Translations under genes and position numbers: made by a program
In this document: positions 50,330-59,334 of the stretch, piece by piece
Numbering within the stretch: position 1 is the first letter of the stretch
Layout: each line of letters begins with the position of its first letter
Assembly (NCBI GenBank): GCA_023416955.1
Contig: JAEZGM010000042.1
Location: forward strand, 133,758-197,757
Length of the DNA stretch: 64,000 nucleotides
Direction: 5' to 3'
DNA from: Bacillota bacterium
GTDB lineage: Bacteria; Bacillota; Clostridia; Oscillospirales; Acutalibacteraceae
The notes under the pieces: generated by a model
What the model was told of the DNA's origin: nothing
Seen by the model: the letters and a program-made list of their open reading frames with translations, nothing else
The model's database searches: none

Positions 50330-51670
50330 ATGAACGTACGGCCGGAACGTACGGAAGAATATACTTCAGCACTGCTGGAGCATTATTCCGATCTGGTATA
50401 CCGCATCGCGCTGTCAAAGCGGCAGGAACATACACAGGAAGTTTACCGTACGGTTTTCCTTCGCCTGATGGAGACTCCCGCGCCTTTTGAGGATGAAGCC
50501 GGGGAAAAGGACTGGCTGATCCGTACGACGGTTCAGCAAAGCCGCAGACCCTCTTTTTCCGCGCTGCTGCGTCACCGGGAAAAACCGGACGAGGACTCCA
50601 TATTCCGGGCGCCGGAGCAGACGGAGCTTCCCCTGGAATTACTTGCGTATAATACAACAGATAGGATTATAATATATTTATATTACATAGAGGAGTATTG
50701 CCCGGCGGATATTGCGCGATTTTTAAATCAAAAGGAATCCGAGATAAATAGCCGTCTGTCCCGATTACAGAGGGATTTTCCAATGAACGAGGTACAGGAA
50801 GGCGGCGAGAATAAAGTCCTTGACGCGTTTCGTGCTGTTCACGCGCCCAAAAATCTTGTCACTGAAACCGCGGCGGAAATGCGCTTCGGCGGGCGTGGGA
50901 AGCAGGCTGTCATAAAATACGTCGCAGGGGCAGTTGCAGTAGCCTTGGTGATTGCGGGGTTAATTATTCTCCCTAAATTAGAAAACGGCGGCGCGTGGCT
51001 CACACAGGGCACACAATCAGCACAGCCTGTTCAGTCCGCTGAAACGGAAAAGGGGGTTACATTTTCCCTGTATCTTGACGAAGGAGAAAGTTCGCTGGAA
51101 ACCCAAATTCCAGCCGACGGCACGGCGGTCTCTGTTCCGAAGAATGGTTTATACAGCATTTCCGGCTCAGGCGGAACCGGGGACGGGAAACAGATGCGCT
51201 GGGAAGAACAGTTTGATTTTAACCTTCGCTGCTCCGGCCGCCCGGATATCAAGCGAGTAACTTATACTGCCGTGAACTGTGAATTTATTAAAAAGATCTT
51301 TTTTACAGAGGCACAGGTAAAAAGCAGGGAAGCATACCGCTATACGGATGGTACAATATGGAATTCAGATCAGGGGGATGGCATGACAGTCTCCTACGGA
51401 TTTACGCCCATCGGTTATGTATATTCCGCGGACTTTCTGGAGCAGGCCAATGCGATCAACTTTGGGTTAAAGACCTCCTATACAGAAGAGGCGAGCAATG
51501 AGTCCGCTCTCGGTCAAGTGGATTGGGAAAAGTTATCGGTGAACAGCCAGAAGGCATACGAAAAAATGTGCATTCAAGCAGATATTGAACTGGAAAGCGG
51601 AACCGTTGTTCGCAGAACCATTCGGTTTTCAAGAAACGGGAATGACGTTCGAGTATGGGTGGAGCAATAA
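50330..51670 (+). CDS. ECF-sigma-like protein fused to a membrane anti-sigma-like protein
   Basis: 446 residues. Residues about 10-75 resemble sigma region 2 (ALLEHYSDLVYRIALSKRQE) and about 100-150 sigma region 4 with a helix-turn-helix (EEYCPADIARFLNQKESEIN). Then DAFRAVHAPKNLVTETAAEM (165-184) is the start of DUF4179-type anti-sigma proteins, followed by a membrane segment (194-214) and a 230-residue extracytoplasmic domain. In most Firmicutes the sigma and anti-sigma are separate, adjacent genes; here they are one frame without an internal stop. AAGGAGGGG precedes the ATG. Signal and targets unknown. Confidence 0.78.
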   Translation: MNVRPERTEEYTSALLEHYSDLVYRIALSKRQEHTQEVYRTVFLRLMETPAPFEDEAGEKDWLIRTTVQQSRRPSFSALLRHREKPDEDSIFRAPEQTELPLELLAYNTTDRIIIYLYYIEEYCPADIARFLNQKESEINSRLSRLQRDFPMNEVQEGGENKVLDAFRAVHAPKNLVTETAAEMRFGGRGKQAVIKYVAGAVAVALVIAGLIILPKLENGGAWLTQGTQSAQPVQSAETEKGVTFSLYLDEGESSLETQIPADGTAVSVPKNGLYSISGSGGTGDGKQMRWEEQFDFNLRCSGRPDIKRVTYTAVNCEFIKKIFFTEAQVKSREAYRYTDGTIWNSDQGDGMTVSYGFTPIGYVYSADFLEQANAINFGLKTSYTEEASNESALGQVDWEKLSVNSQKAYEKMCIQADIELESGTVVRRTIRFSRNGNDVRVWVEQ

Positions 51671-51685
51671 TCATATAATAGTATA

Positions 51686-51721
51686 GAATACGCCGGGTGA
51701 ATCAATCGCCCGGCGTATGTG
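51686..51721 (+). terminator. Conserved GC hairpin after the sigma-like fusion gene
   Basis: ATACGCCGGG pairs with CCCGGCGTAT around TGAATCAATCG. There is no T-tract. The same hairpin with a compensated base pair and the same loop occurs at 62993-63026. Confidence 0.65.
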
Positions 51722-51822
51722 TGATTGAATTCCAGGGGTGAGAGCATGGGCTGTATCTCGACAATCTCCCTTACACGAAATTTACGGATAAGTACGTCAG
51801 TTTCAACGTAATAATGCAGAGA

Positions 51823-51850
51823 AAAAAGGACACGGAAACCGTGTCCTTTT
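51823..51850. terminator. Bidirectional terminator after the GH76 gene
   Basis: AAAAAGGACACGG pairs with CCGTGTCCTTTT around AAA. It serves the leftward mannanase gene and any rightward read-through. Confidence 0.9.
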
Positions 51851-51880
51851 CATATGATGATACCTGTTTTGGAGGCGTTT

Positions 51881-54220
51881 TTAGCGTACCAGAATCTTAT
51901 CTACATTGATGTATGCTTTATCGTTCCAGTAGACGCGGTATTCCAGTTTATCGGTTGAGTTTGCACCGGAAAAGTTCAGAATAAAGTCCTGATAAACCCT
52001 GTCCTGCCGGAACATATTTCTTGTAATCGTCTGCTGTGTCAGAACAGTACCGGTGTCCGCATCGCGTACATCGATTGTGACAACGTCATCGTTATTGGCC
52101 GAATGATTGTCGATCATCATTCTGTACACGATACTTCTGGAACCCTCAGCCGCTTTTTGATAAGGGCCGTAAATCATGAATCCAGCTGAATCAGCGTTTG
52201 TGTCTGCCGACCATCCGGCGCCGCCTGCACGGCCCACGTTGTGCGACAATTCGCTGCCTTCCGCCTCATAAGCCTGATTGATACCCTTAAATTCAGCGTA
52301 GCTAAAGTTGCACACATAGTTTTTACCTGCCCCGGTCTTGAAGACAAAGTATACAGTGTGCTTTCCGGTAGCCCCAGTTAGCTCGGCCGTTACCGTTGCG
52401 TAATCGTTCCAGGTTCCGATAACGGGAGCGGTGAGCGTTCCCACTAAGGATCCCGTTGTGCTGTCAAGCCGCACCTCGATCGTCCCGCCGGCATCGTAGC
52501 TGGTTGCAATTCTTGCGTTGACAGCTTTTGCTCCGGCGGTGCCGAAGTCTACGTTCTGAAAAGAAACATAGGTATTATTCTGAATATTATTGAGGCATTT
52601 TCCGCCTTCGGGGGATCCTCCCAGACCGATTGTGCCGCTCTTCCCGCTGGATTGAGCCGCTTCCAGCGCGCGGAAACGGTATGGCTCCACAGCGGCAGTG
52701 CTTTTTACGAAATAAAACTTGTCAAGATTACAGACATATTGATACCCCGAGGCCGTACGGAAGATCAGATACACGTCATGTACGCCGGTGGCGCTCCCGA
52801 TGTCGGTATCCATATAGCGGTAATTGCCCCAGCTGCCGGTTTGCTGAAGGTTCAGCGTCCCCAAAAGGGCGCCGGCGGGACTGTCGAGCCTGACGTCTAT
52901 AAAACCGCCGGCGTCATTATTGACCGAAACTCTCGCTTTAAACCCATTCGTTCCGCCTGAACCGAAGTCAACATTCTTGAATTCGGCGTAATTGTTGTTC
53001 TGGATTCCGCCCAGATTTTTATCCGCCCCATTTCCGGAATCAACGCTCATAGCTGGTGTTCTGGCGTCGGAGCTTTCGGCTTCGACCACGGTGTAGGCAT
53101 CGCGGTTGGCCGAAGAGGTGTTCGTCGGGCAGACTTGAAGCAGGTCTGCCGCTCCGGCAGCTTCACAGGCAAAAATATTCCCCGTGCCGGCATAGGCGTT
53201 CCAGTCCCGAACGGTCAAATTTCTGGTAGTGTCCCTGTGGGCCCAGGCCATATCCGCGTTTTTTTGCAGCCAGGGAAGGTACTGTGTCTGTCCCTCATTC
53301 ACCAGCATCATGACATATCGGACGGCAATCGCCTTCGAAATTCCCTGATCGTTCATGTCCATTTCCGCAGGAAGAATTCCTTCCTCGTCGCCCATGACGT
53401 TCTTCAGGTAATTGCAGGCTTTAATTGCGTCGGTCAGGTAAGCGCTCTGATTCGTCGCCTGATAAAGGAACAGCCCCGCGCCGATCATCGTGCCCTGATT
53501 ATAACTGAAATTCATTGGATCAATGATTCCAGACGGGAATTGCTTGCTGTCCGCGACCGATCCGGTATTTTCGTCAAACAGTGTGCTTTTCTGGAACTGA
53601 TATACGGTTTCTGCCTTGCTTAGATATGAGCTGTCGCCTGAATCCGCCGCAAGCTTGCAGGCAGCAATGACAAACGGGCCTTCGGCGCATGCGTTTTTAG
53701 AGGAGTGCTGTACGCTTGTCCACCAGATTCCGCCGTCGCTCGCGTCATATTCAGTGGACCAGATCTTGTCTATTCCGGCTTTGGCGGTCGTTAGGTATGT
53801 ATTGTTTCCGGTGATTTCATATGCTCTCAGCATACCGATAATCCACCACAGCATATCGTCGTTTGCAAACCAGACGGATGTATTGTTCCAGTCAAAATTT
53901 GCGTATGTGGCGGCCCCACCCTGATACACCTCGTTGAGTTGTGTCAGATAAGACGGATTTTTGGTTCTCTGGTAGGCGTCCATTACGATATCCCATTCAC
54001 ACGCCTGTACCCAGATATCTTCATCCTTGGAGTGGTTGGTGTCGTCCCAGAACAGCTTCTTGGACGAATTCCAGAATGCGTTATTGAATGCTGTCATTGC
54101 GGTATCTGCATTAGAGGCCGTAAAGGCATACGCCGGTGCTGCCGCGAGAGTTACGGTTGTGGCCAGCGTTGTAACAGACAAAACGCAGGCCGCTAACTTT
54201 TTTCCAAGATTTCTTTTCAA
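51881..54220 (-). CDS. Secreted GH76 endo-alpha-1,6-mannanase with CBM6 modules
   Basis: 779 residues. Signal peptide ending AYA (about 32). GH76 domain about 35-390 with the catalytic Asp pair 121-122 in FANDDMLWW and GGIWWTSVQHSSKNACAEGP. Two CBM6-type beta-sandwich modules follow (VVEAESSDARTPA...; FRALEAAQSSGKSG...), each ending with YVCNLDKF or YVCNFSYAEF, and a third sugar-binding-like module at the C-terminus (YEAEGSELSHNVG). Cleaves alpha-1,6-mannan backbones outside the cell. TTG start at 54220 with GGAGG upstream; the reading to 54358 lacks support. Confidence 0.9.
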   Translation of the reverse strand: MKRNLGKKLAACVLSVTTLATTVTLAAAPAYAFTASNADTAMTAFNNAFWNSSKKLFWDDTNHSKDEDIWVQACEWDIVMDAYQRTKNPSYLTQLNEVYQGGAATYANFDWNNTSVWFANDDMLWWIIGMLRAYEITGNNTYLTTAKAGIDKIWSTEYDASDGGIWWTSVQHSSKNACAEGPFVIAACKLAADSGDSSYLSKAETVYQFQKSTLFDENTGSVADSKQFPSGIIDPMNFSYNQGTMIGAGLFLYQATNQSAYLTDAIKACNYLKNVMGDEEGILPAEMDMNDQGISKAIAVRYVMMLVNEGQTQYLPWLQKNADMAWAHRDTTRNLTVRDWNAYAGTGNIFACEAAGAADLLQVCPTNTSSANRDAYTVVEAESSDARTPAMSVDSGNGADKNLGGIQNNNYAEFKNVDFGSGGTNGFKARVSVNNDAGGFIDVRLDSPAGALLGTLNLQQTGSWGNYRYMDTDIGSATGVHDVYLIFRTASGYQYVCNLDKFYFVKSTAAVEPYRFRALEAAQSSGKSGTIGLGGSPEGGKCLNNIQNNTYVSFQNVDFGTAGAKAVNARIATSYDAGGTIEVRLDSTTGSLVGTLTAPVIGTWNDYATVTAELTGATGKHTVYFVFKTGAGKNYVCNFSYAEFKGINQAYEAEGSELSHNVGRAGGAGWSADTNADSAGFMIYGPYQKAAEGSRSIVYRMMIDNHSANNDDVVTIDVRDADTGTVLTQQTITRNMFRQDRVYQDFILNFSGANSTDKLEYRVYWNDKAYINVDKILVR

Positions 54221-54425
54221 TATAAATACCTCCTGCCTATTTGGATGCGAGGCCAAAAGCCTCCCAATCGGATGTCTGAAAATCCCCCCCTTTTCAAACT
54301 CTTTATATTGAATATTTCCGCCAAAAACGCCGGGCCGCCCGGCACCCGTTTTCTGCAAAATAATTGAGGAAGCGATGTGCGGGGCGGCCCGTTGCCAACG
54401 GAAATAATTCAGTACACAAATAAAT

Positions 54426-57400
54426 TCAGGAGAAGCTGATTAAAACGGTATGAATCTCATAGGGGGAAAACCGGAGTTCCAGAGTTTTACTGTCGAACTT
54501 GTCACTTGCAACTGAATGCTCCATTAAATCAACCATTTTTGCGGATTGATAAGCAAAGTTAAAATGCAGTTTCGTTTTTGTCTCGGTGCCGTGGCATTCA
54601 TACATTCTGACAATCATTCCGTCTGAATCTTCGGCCTTCTTTACCGTTTCAATCACGATGTTTTCACTGTCGGCCCAAAGGAAGGATGCCTGTGCTCCCG
54701 GTACGCAAGCCAATTTTCCCTGTACCTCAACTGTTCGCAGCGGTACGTTCAGGTCATATCCGGCACGCACAACCCCGCCCTCAATGAAATCCCCGGTATG
54801 CGGATAAAGCGCATAGGTGAATTCATGATGACCGCGATCCGCTGTGGGATCCGGATAATGGGGGCTGCGCAGCAGATTCAGATCAATGGAGTTTTCCCCA
54901 ACCTGATGACCGTACTTGCAGTCGTTCATTAGTGCCACGCCGTAATCCGGCTGGGACAAATCTACCCATTTGTGTGCGCAAACCTCATACTTTGCCATAT
55001 CCCAGCTGGTGTTCCTGTGCGTCGGGCGCTTGATGTTTCCAAACTGAATGTCACAGGTAGCCTCATTGGCGGAAACCGTAACGGGGAACGAAGTTCGCAG
55101 CATTTTCTCCGACTCATTCCATTCCACTTCGGTAATAAAATCAATTCGTCTGCTGTCGGCCGTGACCTGAACCTTCTGCGTCAGGCTGGAATCGCCATAG
55201 CGATATTTGCGGCAGACGATTGCGCGGGGGCCCTCGATCCGTGCGTCCACTTCCACGGCTTGGAAACAATCACCCTCCACGGTATCGTAAGAAATCGGAA
55301 AATCCCACGCGTCGCCCGGATCGTTGTAAACAGCAAGCCGGTTTGCGGCTCCGCTAATAATTTCTTTGCCGGTTTCCTTATCTATAATGGAACCGATGGT
55401 TCCGTCTTCATTAAAAACAATTTTCAACAAGTCGTTTTCCAAAAGACGGTCAGTCGCCGAAACGTTTTCGAAAACCGTCTGAATTCCGCCCGTACCGACT
55501 GCGGCATAGCCCATCGCGGGAATTTCCGCAAGGCTCCAACCGGTTCCGACCGGAACCCACTCTTTACGCGCCCAACCCAGCGAGTTGAACGCAAGTATGG
55601 ACGTCTCGTTACCGGCGGAGTCCGCTGTACCGGCGACTGCCTCCAGGGCTTTTCCGAGTATGACCTCCAGATGTTCCTGCAGCAGCTTATAACGATCGCG
55701 TGACTCCGTATAAACGCGGGTAATGGAAGAACCGGGAAGAATGTCATGGAATTGGTACAGAAGTACTTCTTTCCAGATTTGCTCCAGCTCCTCCGCGGGA
55801 TACGGCCGCCCGGCCCTGCGGGAAGCAATCACCGAGAACAGCTCAAGGTCATGCAGCAAATATTCCGTCTTGCGATTGTACCTTTTGTTCCGTCCCTGAG
55901 TGGTGTATGTGCCCTGATGCATTTCCAGGTACAACTCACCCGCCCATGTCTGGTATTGGTCCTGCTTTTCCTCGAGTTTGTTAAAAAACGACAGCGCGGG
56001 TTCCTGTGTAACGGGGGAAAGGCCGTTCAGGTCCTTTTCCCGCTTCAGCATTTCAAGGTGTTCTTCCCCGGGGCCACCGCCGCCGTCTCCAATGCCGAAC
56101 AGCATCAGGCATTCGTCGGAAACACCCTTATCCAAATAATCGTTTTCCGCCTTCATGACCGCGGCGGGGGATGCGGGGCTGTTATAAGTGCCTTCGGGGG
56201 GCATATGTGTGAGGACTCGGCTGCCGTCGATACCCTGCCAGAAGAATGTATGGTGCGGGTACTGATCAAACTTGCTCCATGACAACTTGATGGTCATAAA
56301 ATAATCCACGCCGCTTTTCTTTAACAACTGCGGCAGTGCGCCGGAATAACCGAATGCGTCGGGCAGCCACAGAATTTTCTGATCAATACCGAACTCCTTT
56401 TGAAAATAGCGTTTTCCATAGAGAAGCTGGCGAACGAGTGATTCTCCGCCGGTAATATTGGTGTCGGGCTCCACCCACATGGCGCCCTGCGTTTCCCATC
56501 TTCCCGCTTCGACCTGTTGACCGACTTTTTTGTAAAGCGCGGGGTAATACTCTTTCATCCATTGGTACAGCTGCGGCTGGCTTGCTCCGAACACATAGTC
56601 CGGGTACCGATCCAGCATCATCAGAGCGGTGGAAAAGGTACGGGCACCCTTGCGGATCGTTTCCCGCAGAGGCCACAGCCACGCAAGGTCAATGTGGGCA
56701 TGCCCGACGGCACTGACCCGCAGCGACGGATCACCGCCCTTTTTGCCAAGTTCCTCCGCGAGTATGGCACGGGCCGCTTTGACTTCTTTCTCCGTATATT
56801 CATTCAGAAGCTGTGACGCACGGAACAGAGAGAACAAAATGCTCTTTGCCCGGGCACTGTTCTCGGGCAGCTGCTCCAACAGACCGTGCAGCGTCGCAAA
56901 ATCATAATACAGCGCATACGTCTCTTTATTGATCACCGCGATACACGCTTGCTTTATGGTTCCGCTGTCCTGATATTTTCCGAACAGATCATTGCAGCCG
57001 GCGTCAACCCATAAGTCGACCTGCTCGCCGCCGTTGGCGTTATCCCGAAAAGAAACCGTCTTTTTGCCCGGGCGGCCCAGCGTTACATCAAATTCCGAGC
57101 TGTATGTGGTCAGGCCCTGAACCGGGCATCCGTTTTCATCAAAAACGCAGCCCTCGCCGCTGAAATCAATCAAAAGGACAATATCCTTCCTGCTGCCTTC
57201 TTTCGGGACTGTTCCCGTAAAATGGAACCATGCGCAGTCCCAAAGCCTGCCCCACTGCTCGCCCACCGAGAAGCACTCTTTCCTGCCGGACATGCGGTTT
57301 GCATAAGAAACCGGTTCTTCCGTGACCCATGCGGTGATGTCGAGGTCTGCCAGAGGCAAATAAATACGGCTTTCCAGATTGCTGAGAGTTGTTTGAAGAC

Positions 57401-57431
57401 TTTTTTTCATTTCATTGAAGTAATAAGGCAT
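54426..57431 (-). CDS. GH38 alpha-mannosidase
   Basis: 1001 residues, full length. Zn-dependent exo-mannosidase: HAHIDLAWLWPL (His244, Asp248) and the nucleophile Asp358 in LPDAFGYSGALPQ, followed by GIGDGGGGP with metal-binding residues. Mannosidase middle and C-terminal beta domains follow. No signal peptide, so it works in the cytoplasm on imported mannosides. It lies upstream of the GH76 gene on the same strand, and copies of TTGATATATCAA lie upstream of it. Confidence 0.95.
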   Translation of the reverse strand: MPYYFNEMKKSLQTTLSNLESRIYLPLADLDITAWVTEEPVSYANRMSGRKECFSVGEQWGRLWDCAWFHFTGTVPKEGSRKDIVLLIDFSGEGCVFDENGCPVQGLTTYSSEFDVTLGRPGKKTVSFRDNANGGEQVDLWVDAGCNDLFGKYQDSGTIKQACIAVINKETYALYYDFATLHGLLEQLPENSARAKSILFSLFRASQLLNEYTEKEVKAARAILAEELGKKGGDPSLRVSAVGHAHIDLAWLWPLRETIRKGARTFSTALMMLDRYPDYVFGASQPQLYQWMKEYYPALYKKVGQQVEAGRWETQGAMWVEPDTNITGGESLVRQLLYGKRYFQKEFGIDQKILWLPDAFGYSGALPQLLKKSGVDYFMTIKLSWSKFDQYPHHTFFWQGIDGSRVLTHMPPEGTYNSPASPAAVMKAENDYLDKGVSDECLMLFGIGDGGGGPGEEHLEMLKREKDLNGLSPVTQEPALSFFNKLEEKQDQYQTWAGELYLEMHQGTYTTQGRNKRYNRKTEYLLHDLELFSVIASRRAGRPYPAEELEQIWKEVLLYQFHDILPGSSITRVYTESRDRYKLLQEHLEVILGKALEAVAGTADSAGNETSILAFNSLGWARKEWVPVGTGWSLAEIPAMGYAAVGTGGIQTVFENVSATDRLLENDLLKIVFNEDGTIGSIIDKETGKEIISGAANRLAVYNDPGDAWDFPISYDTVEGDCFQAVEVDARIEGPRAIVCRKYRYGDSSLTQKVQVTADSRRIDFITEVEWNESEKMLRTSFPVTVSANEATCDIQFGNIKRPTHRNTSWDMAKYEVCAHKWVDLSQPDYGVALMNDCKYGHQVGENSIDLNLLRSPHYPDPTADRGHHEFTYALYPHTGDFIEGGVVRAGYDLNVPLRTVEVQGKLACVPGAQASFLWADSENIVIETVKKAEDSDGMIVRMYECHGTETKTKLHFNFAYQSAKMVDLMEHSVASDKFDSKTLELRFSPYEIHTVLISFS

Positions 57432-57513
57432 ACAGTTTCCTCTTTCATAAGAATTCGTGGGCGCCGGTCAATCACGGCGGGATGCAGAAGCCCCGTCAGA
57501 ATAATTAACTTCA

Positions 57514-57525
57514 TTGATATATCAA
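57514..57525. promoter_or_regulatory. Candidate operator TTGATATATCAA (1)
   Basis: A 12-base perfect palindrome in the divergent region. The same TGATATATCA core is at 59031-59040, and a one-base variant is at 59232-59243. Confidence 0.6.
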
Positions 57526-57550
57526 AGATTAGACAAGATGAAACAATTGT

Positions 57551-57565
57551 TATATCAAATGATAT
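57551..57565. promoter_or_regulatory. Related operator-like palindrome (2)
   Basis: ATATCA and TGATAT arms face each other over AA. It shares half-sites with the palindrome at 57514. Confidence 0.4.
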
Positions 57566-57753
57566 GGTATCACAAGAATATTCAAATGTAAAGAGATGTC
57601 CCGGGCATATTTTGTACAAATATCCACATTGATTTCTGGAAGAGAACGATAAAGCACGCTTGCTAGGGTTGGTTCCAGTTGACATGCTTCAAAATTGAAT
57701 ATATACTATTTTTATAATAAAAAATAATGATGGGTTTGCATTAAGGAAAAGCT

Positions 57754-58887
57754 ATGAATAACAATGTAACGCTTTATAACAAAATCGTTGAATATTTGAA
57801 GGATAAAATTGCGAAGGGTGAATACCAGCCCAGCGATAAGCTCCCGACGGAAGCGGAGCTGTCCAACCTGTTCAACGTGAGCAGAATCACGTCGAAGCGC
57901 GCGCTGGAAGAGTTGGAAAAGCAGAACCTGATTGTGCGCAAACGGGGAAGTGGCAGCTTTGTAGCCGACAGGGTGGACGAAGTGAGTCCGCGTGATTCCG
58001 AACCCGTTAAAATTATTAATATGATCATTCCGCTGGAGGCCATCAACGTTTGTCTGCTTGACATTATAAAGGGTGCTTCCGATGTGCTGACGGCCAACGG
58101 CTACCAGCTGGCAGTGGAAAATATCGTCAGCGACCGGAATAAGGAGCGCGAAATGATTCGCCAGTTGAGACAAAAAGAGATTCAAGGTGTTATTTATTAC
58201 CCTATTTTCGACGTTGGCAATCTGGATCTGCTTTATAATCTGAGCATTCAGAAATACCCGATTGTTACCATTGATAAATACTTTTCCGATATTGATATAA
58301 GCTCCGTTGTTACCGATAACTTCGGCGGCGCGTACGATGCCGTCGATTACCTCTGCCGGTTGGGCCACAAAAAAATTGCTTATCTGGCGATCACTCAGTT
58401 GGAGAACGAGTCCTCTGTGCGGCAGCGTTTTTTCGGGTACTGCAAAGCGCTGTATGACAACGGGATTCAATACGATGAATCTCTGGTCAAAGTGGGGTTC
58501 GACGTCAATACGGATTCAGATCTGAGCCAGGCTGAGCAGCAGAAAAAGATCAAAGCGATGTCCGATCTGCTTCTGAGTCTTTTAGACCGCGGTGTGACGG
58601 CAATCCATACTGAAAACGATAATGTCGCGATTATGCTGATTAACGTATGCAATGAAATCGGTATAAAAATTCCCGAACAGCTGTCGGTTGTCGGGTTCGA
58701 TAACCTGGCGCTTTCCGGGTATGTCTCCGTACCGCTTACCACGATTTCTCAGAATTTCTACGAAATCGGAAAGCGGTCCGCCGAAATTGTGTTGGATAAA
58801 ATCAAAGGCGACTCAAAAGAGTGTACCAGAGAATATATTCCTTCCTCGCTGGTTGAGCGCAAATCCTGCCGAAAAATTGAAGCCTAA
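57754..58887 (+). CDS. GntR/LacI-type transcription regulator (AraR-like)
   Basis: 377 residues. GntR winged helix at about 1-70 (LPTEAELSNLFNVSRITSKR and LIVRKRGSGSFV), then a LacI/periplasmic-binding type effector domain from about 88 (IINMIIPLEAINVCLLDIIKGASDVL, KIAYLAI, QLSVVGFDNLALSGYVSVPLTTISQ). This is the AraR architecture. It lies between the mannosidase genes and the sugar transporter, so it probably represses both sets in the absence of a manno-oligosaccharide. AAGGAAAAG precedes the ATG. Confidence 0.92.
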   Translation: MNNNVTLYNKIVEYLKDKIAKGEYQPSDKLPTEAELSNLFNVSRITSKRALEELEKQNLIVRKRGSGSFVADRVDEVSPRDSEPVKIINMIIPLEAINVCLLDIIKGASDVLTANGYQLAVENIVSDRNKEREMIRQLRQKEIQGVIYYPIFDVGNLDLLYNLSIQKYPIVTIDKYFSDIDISSVVTDNFGGAYDAVDYLCRLGHKKIAYLAITQLENESSVRQRFFGYCKALYDNGIQYDESLVKVGFDVNTDSDLSQAEQQKKIKAMSDLLLSLLDRGVTAIHTENDNVAIMLINVCNEIGIKIPEQLSVVGFDNLALSGYVSVPLTTISQNFYEIGKRSAEIVLDKIKGDSKECTREYIPSSLVERKSCRKIEA

Positions 58888-58905
58888 TTGCCGGAACATA
58901 TATCA

Positions 58906-58950
58906 AAAGGGGATTTCAAATGAGCTCTTTCATTTGAAATCCCCTTTTTT
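58906..58950 (+). terminator. Terminator after the GntR/LacI regulator
   Basis: AAAGGGGATTTCAAATGA pairs with TCATTTGAAATCCCCTTT around GCTCTT, followed by TTT. A long perfect stem. Confidence 0.92.
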
Positions 58951-59030
58951 GTGTGTAAGACTCATGATTTGCGGCTTCTGAGATTAAATTCATGATGAAA
59001 TGATATAAGTATGTTAAACTTACGTCACAA

Positions 59031-59040
59031 TGATATATCA
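59031..59040. promoter_or_regulatory. Candidate operator TGATATATCA (3)
   Basis: Same core as at 57514, here AATGATATATCAAAA, about 300 bases upstream of the ABC operon. Confidence 0.55.
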
Positions 59041-59231
59041 AAAATAGCGGATATTTTAATTTAGTATATTGACAAACAAAATTAATATAGATATAATAAA
59101 TGCGCAGAAGAGAGAAATTAGTTATTTCTCACAATTTGAAGACGAATTGAATTTGTGCTTTATAAATACTGCAAACAAAATTGCTTATAAAATATATCAA
59201 ATCACAAAATGTTGTTGTGGAACATGTTTAA

Positions 59232-59243
59232 TTGATATATTAA
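59232..59243. promoter_or_regulatory. Candidate operator TTGATATATTAA (4)
   Basis: One base different from the palindrome at 57514, and about 90 bases before the binding-protein gene. Confidence 0.45.
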
Positions 59244-59257
59244 ATAATATATACTGT

Positions 59258-59267
59258 TAACCGGTTA
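59258..59267. promoter_or_regulatory. CRE-like palindrome TAACCGGTTA
   Basis: Perfect 10-base palindrome in the context CTGTTAACCGGTTACAG, as bound by LacI-family factors such as CcpA, though the spacing is not the exact cre consensus. Confidence 0.4.
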
Positions 59268-59334
59268 CAGTTTTATATTAGGTCATTTTAGCCTTACAGA
59301 TTAACTTGTCAAATCATGGAGGAGGTCTTTTTCA

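Larger units (their letters stand above)
57432..57753. other. Divergent control region between the GH38 and regulator genes
   Basis: 322 bases with no gene. It contains TTGATATATCAA at 57514-57525 and a related TATATCAAATGATAT at 57551-57565, probable operators for the neighbouring regulator. Confidence 0.6.
58888..59334. other. Control region of the sugar ABC operon
   Basis: 447 AT-rich bases. It holds the regulator terminator, operator-like palindromes at 59031-59040 and 59232-59243 and a CRE-like palindrome at 59258-59267. A 63-codon frame at 59069 is not supported. Confidence 0.6.

Noticed and set aside
59069..59260. 63-codon frame before the sugar transporter operon
   Set aside because: TTG start, no ribosome-binding site, very AT-rich, and it covers the operator-like sites.
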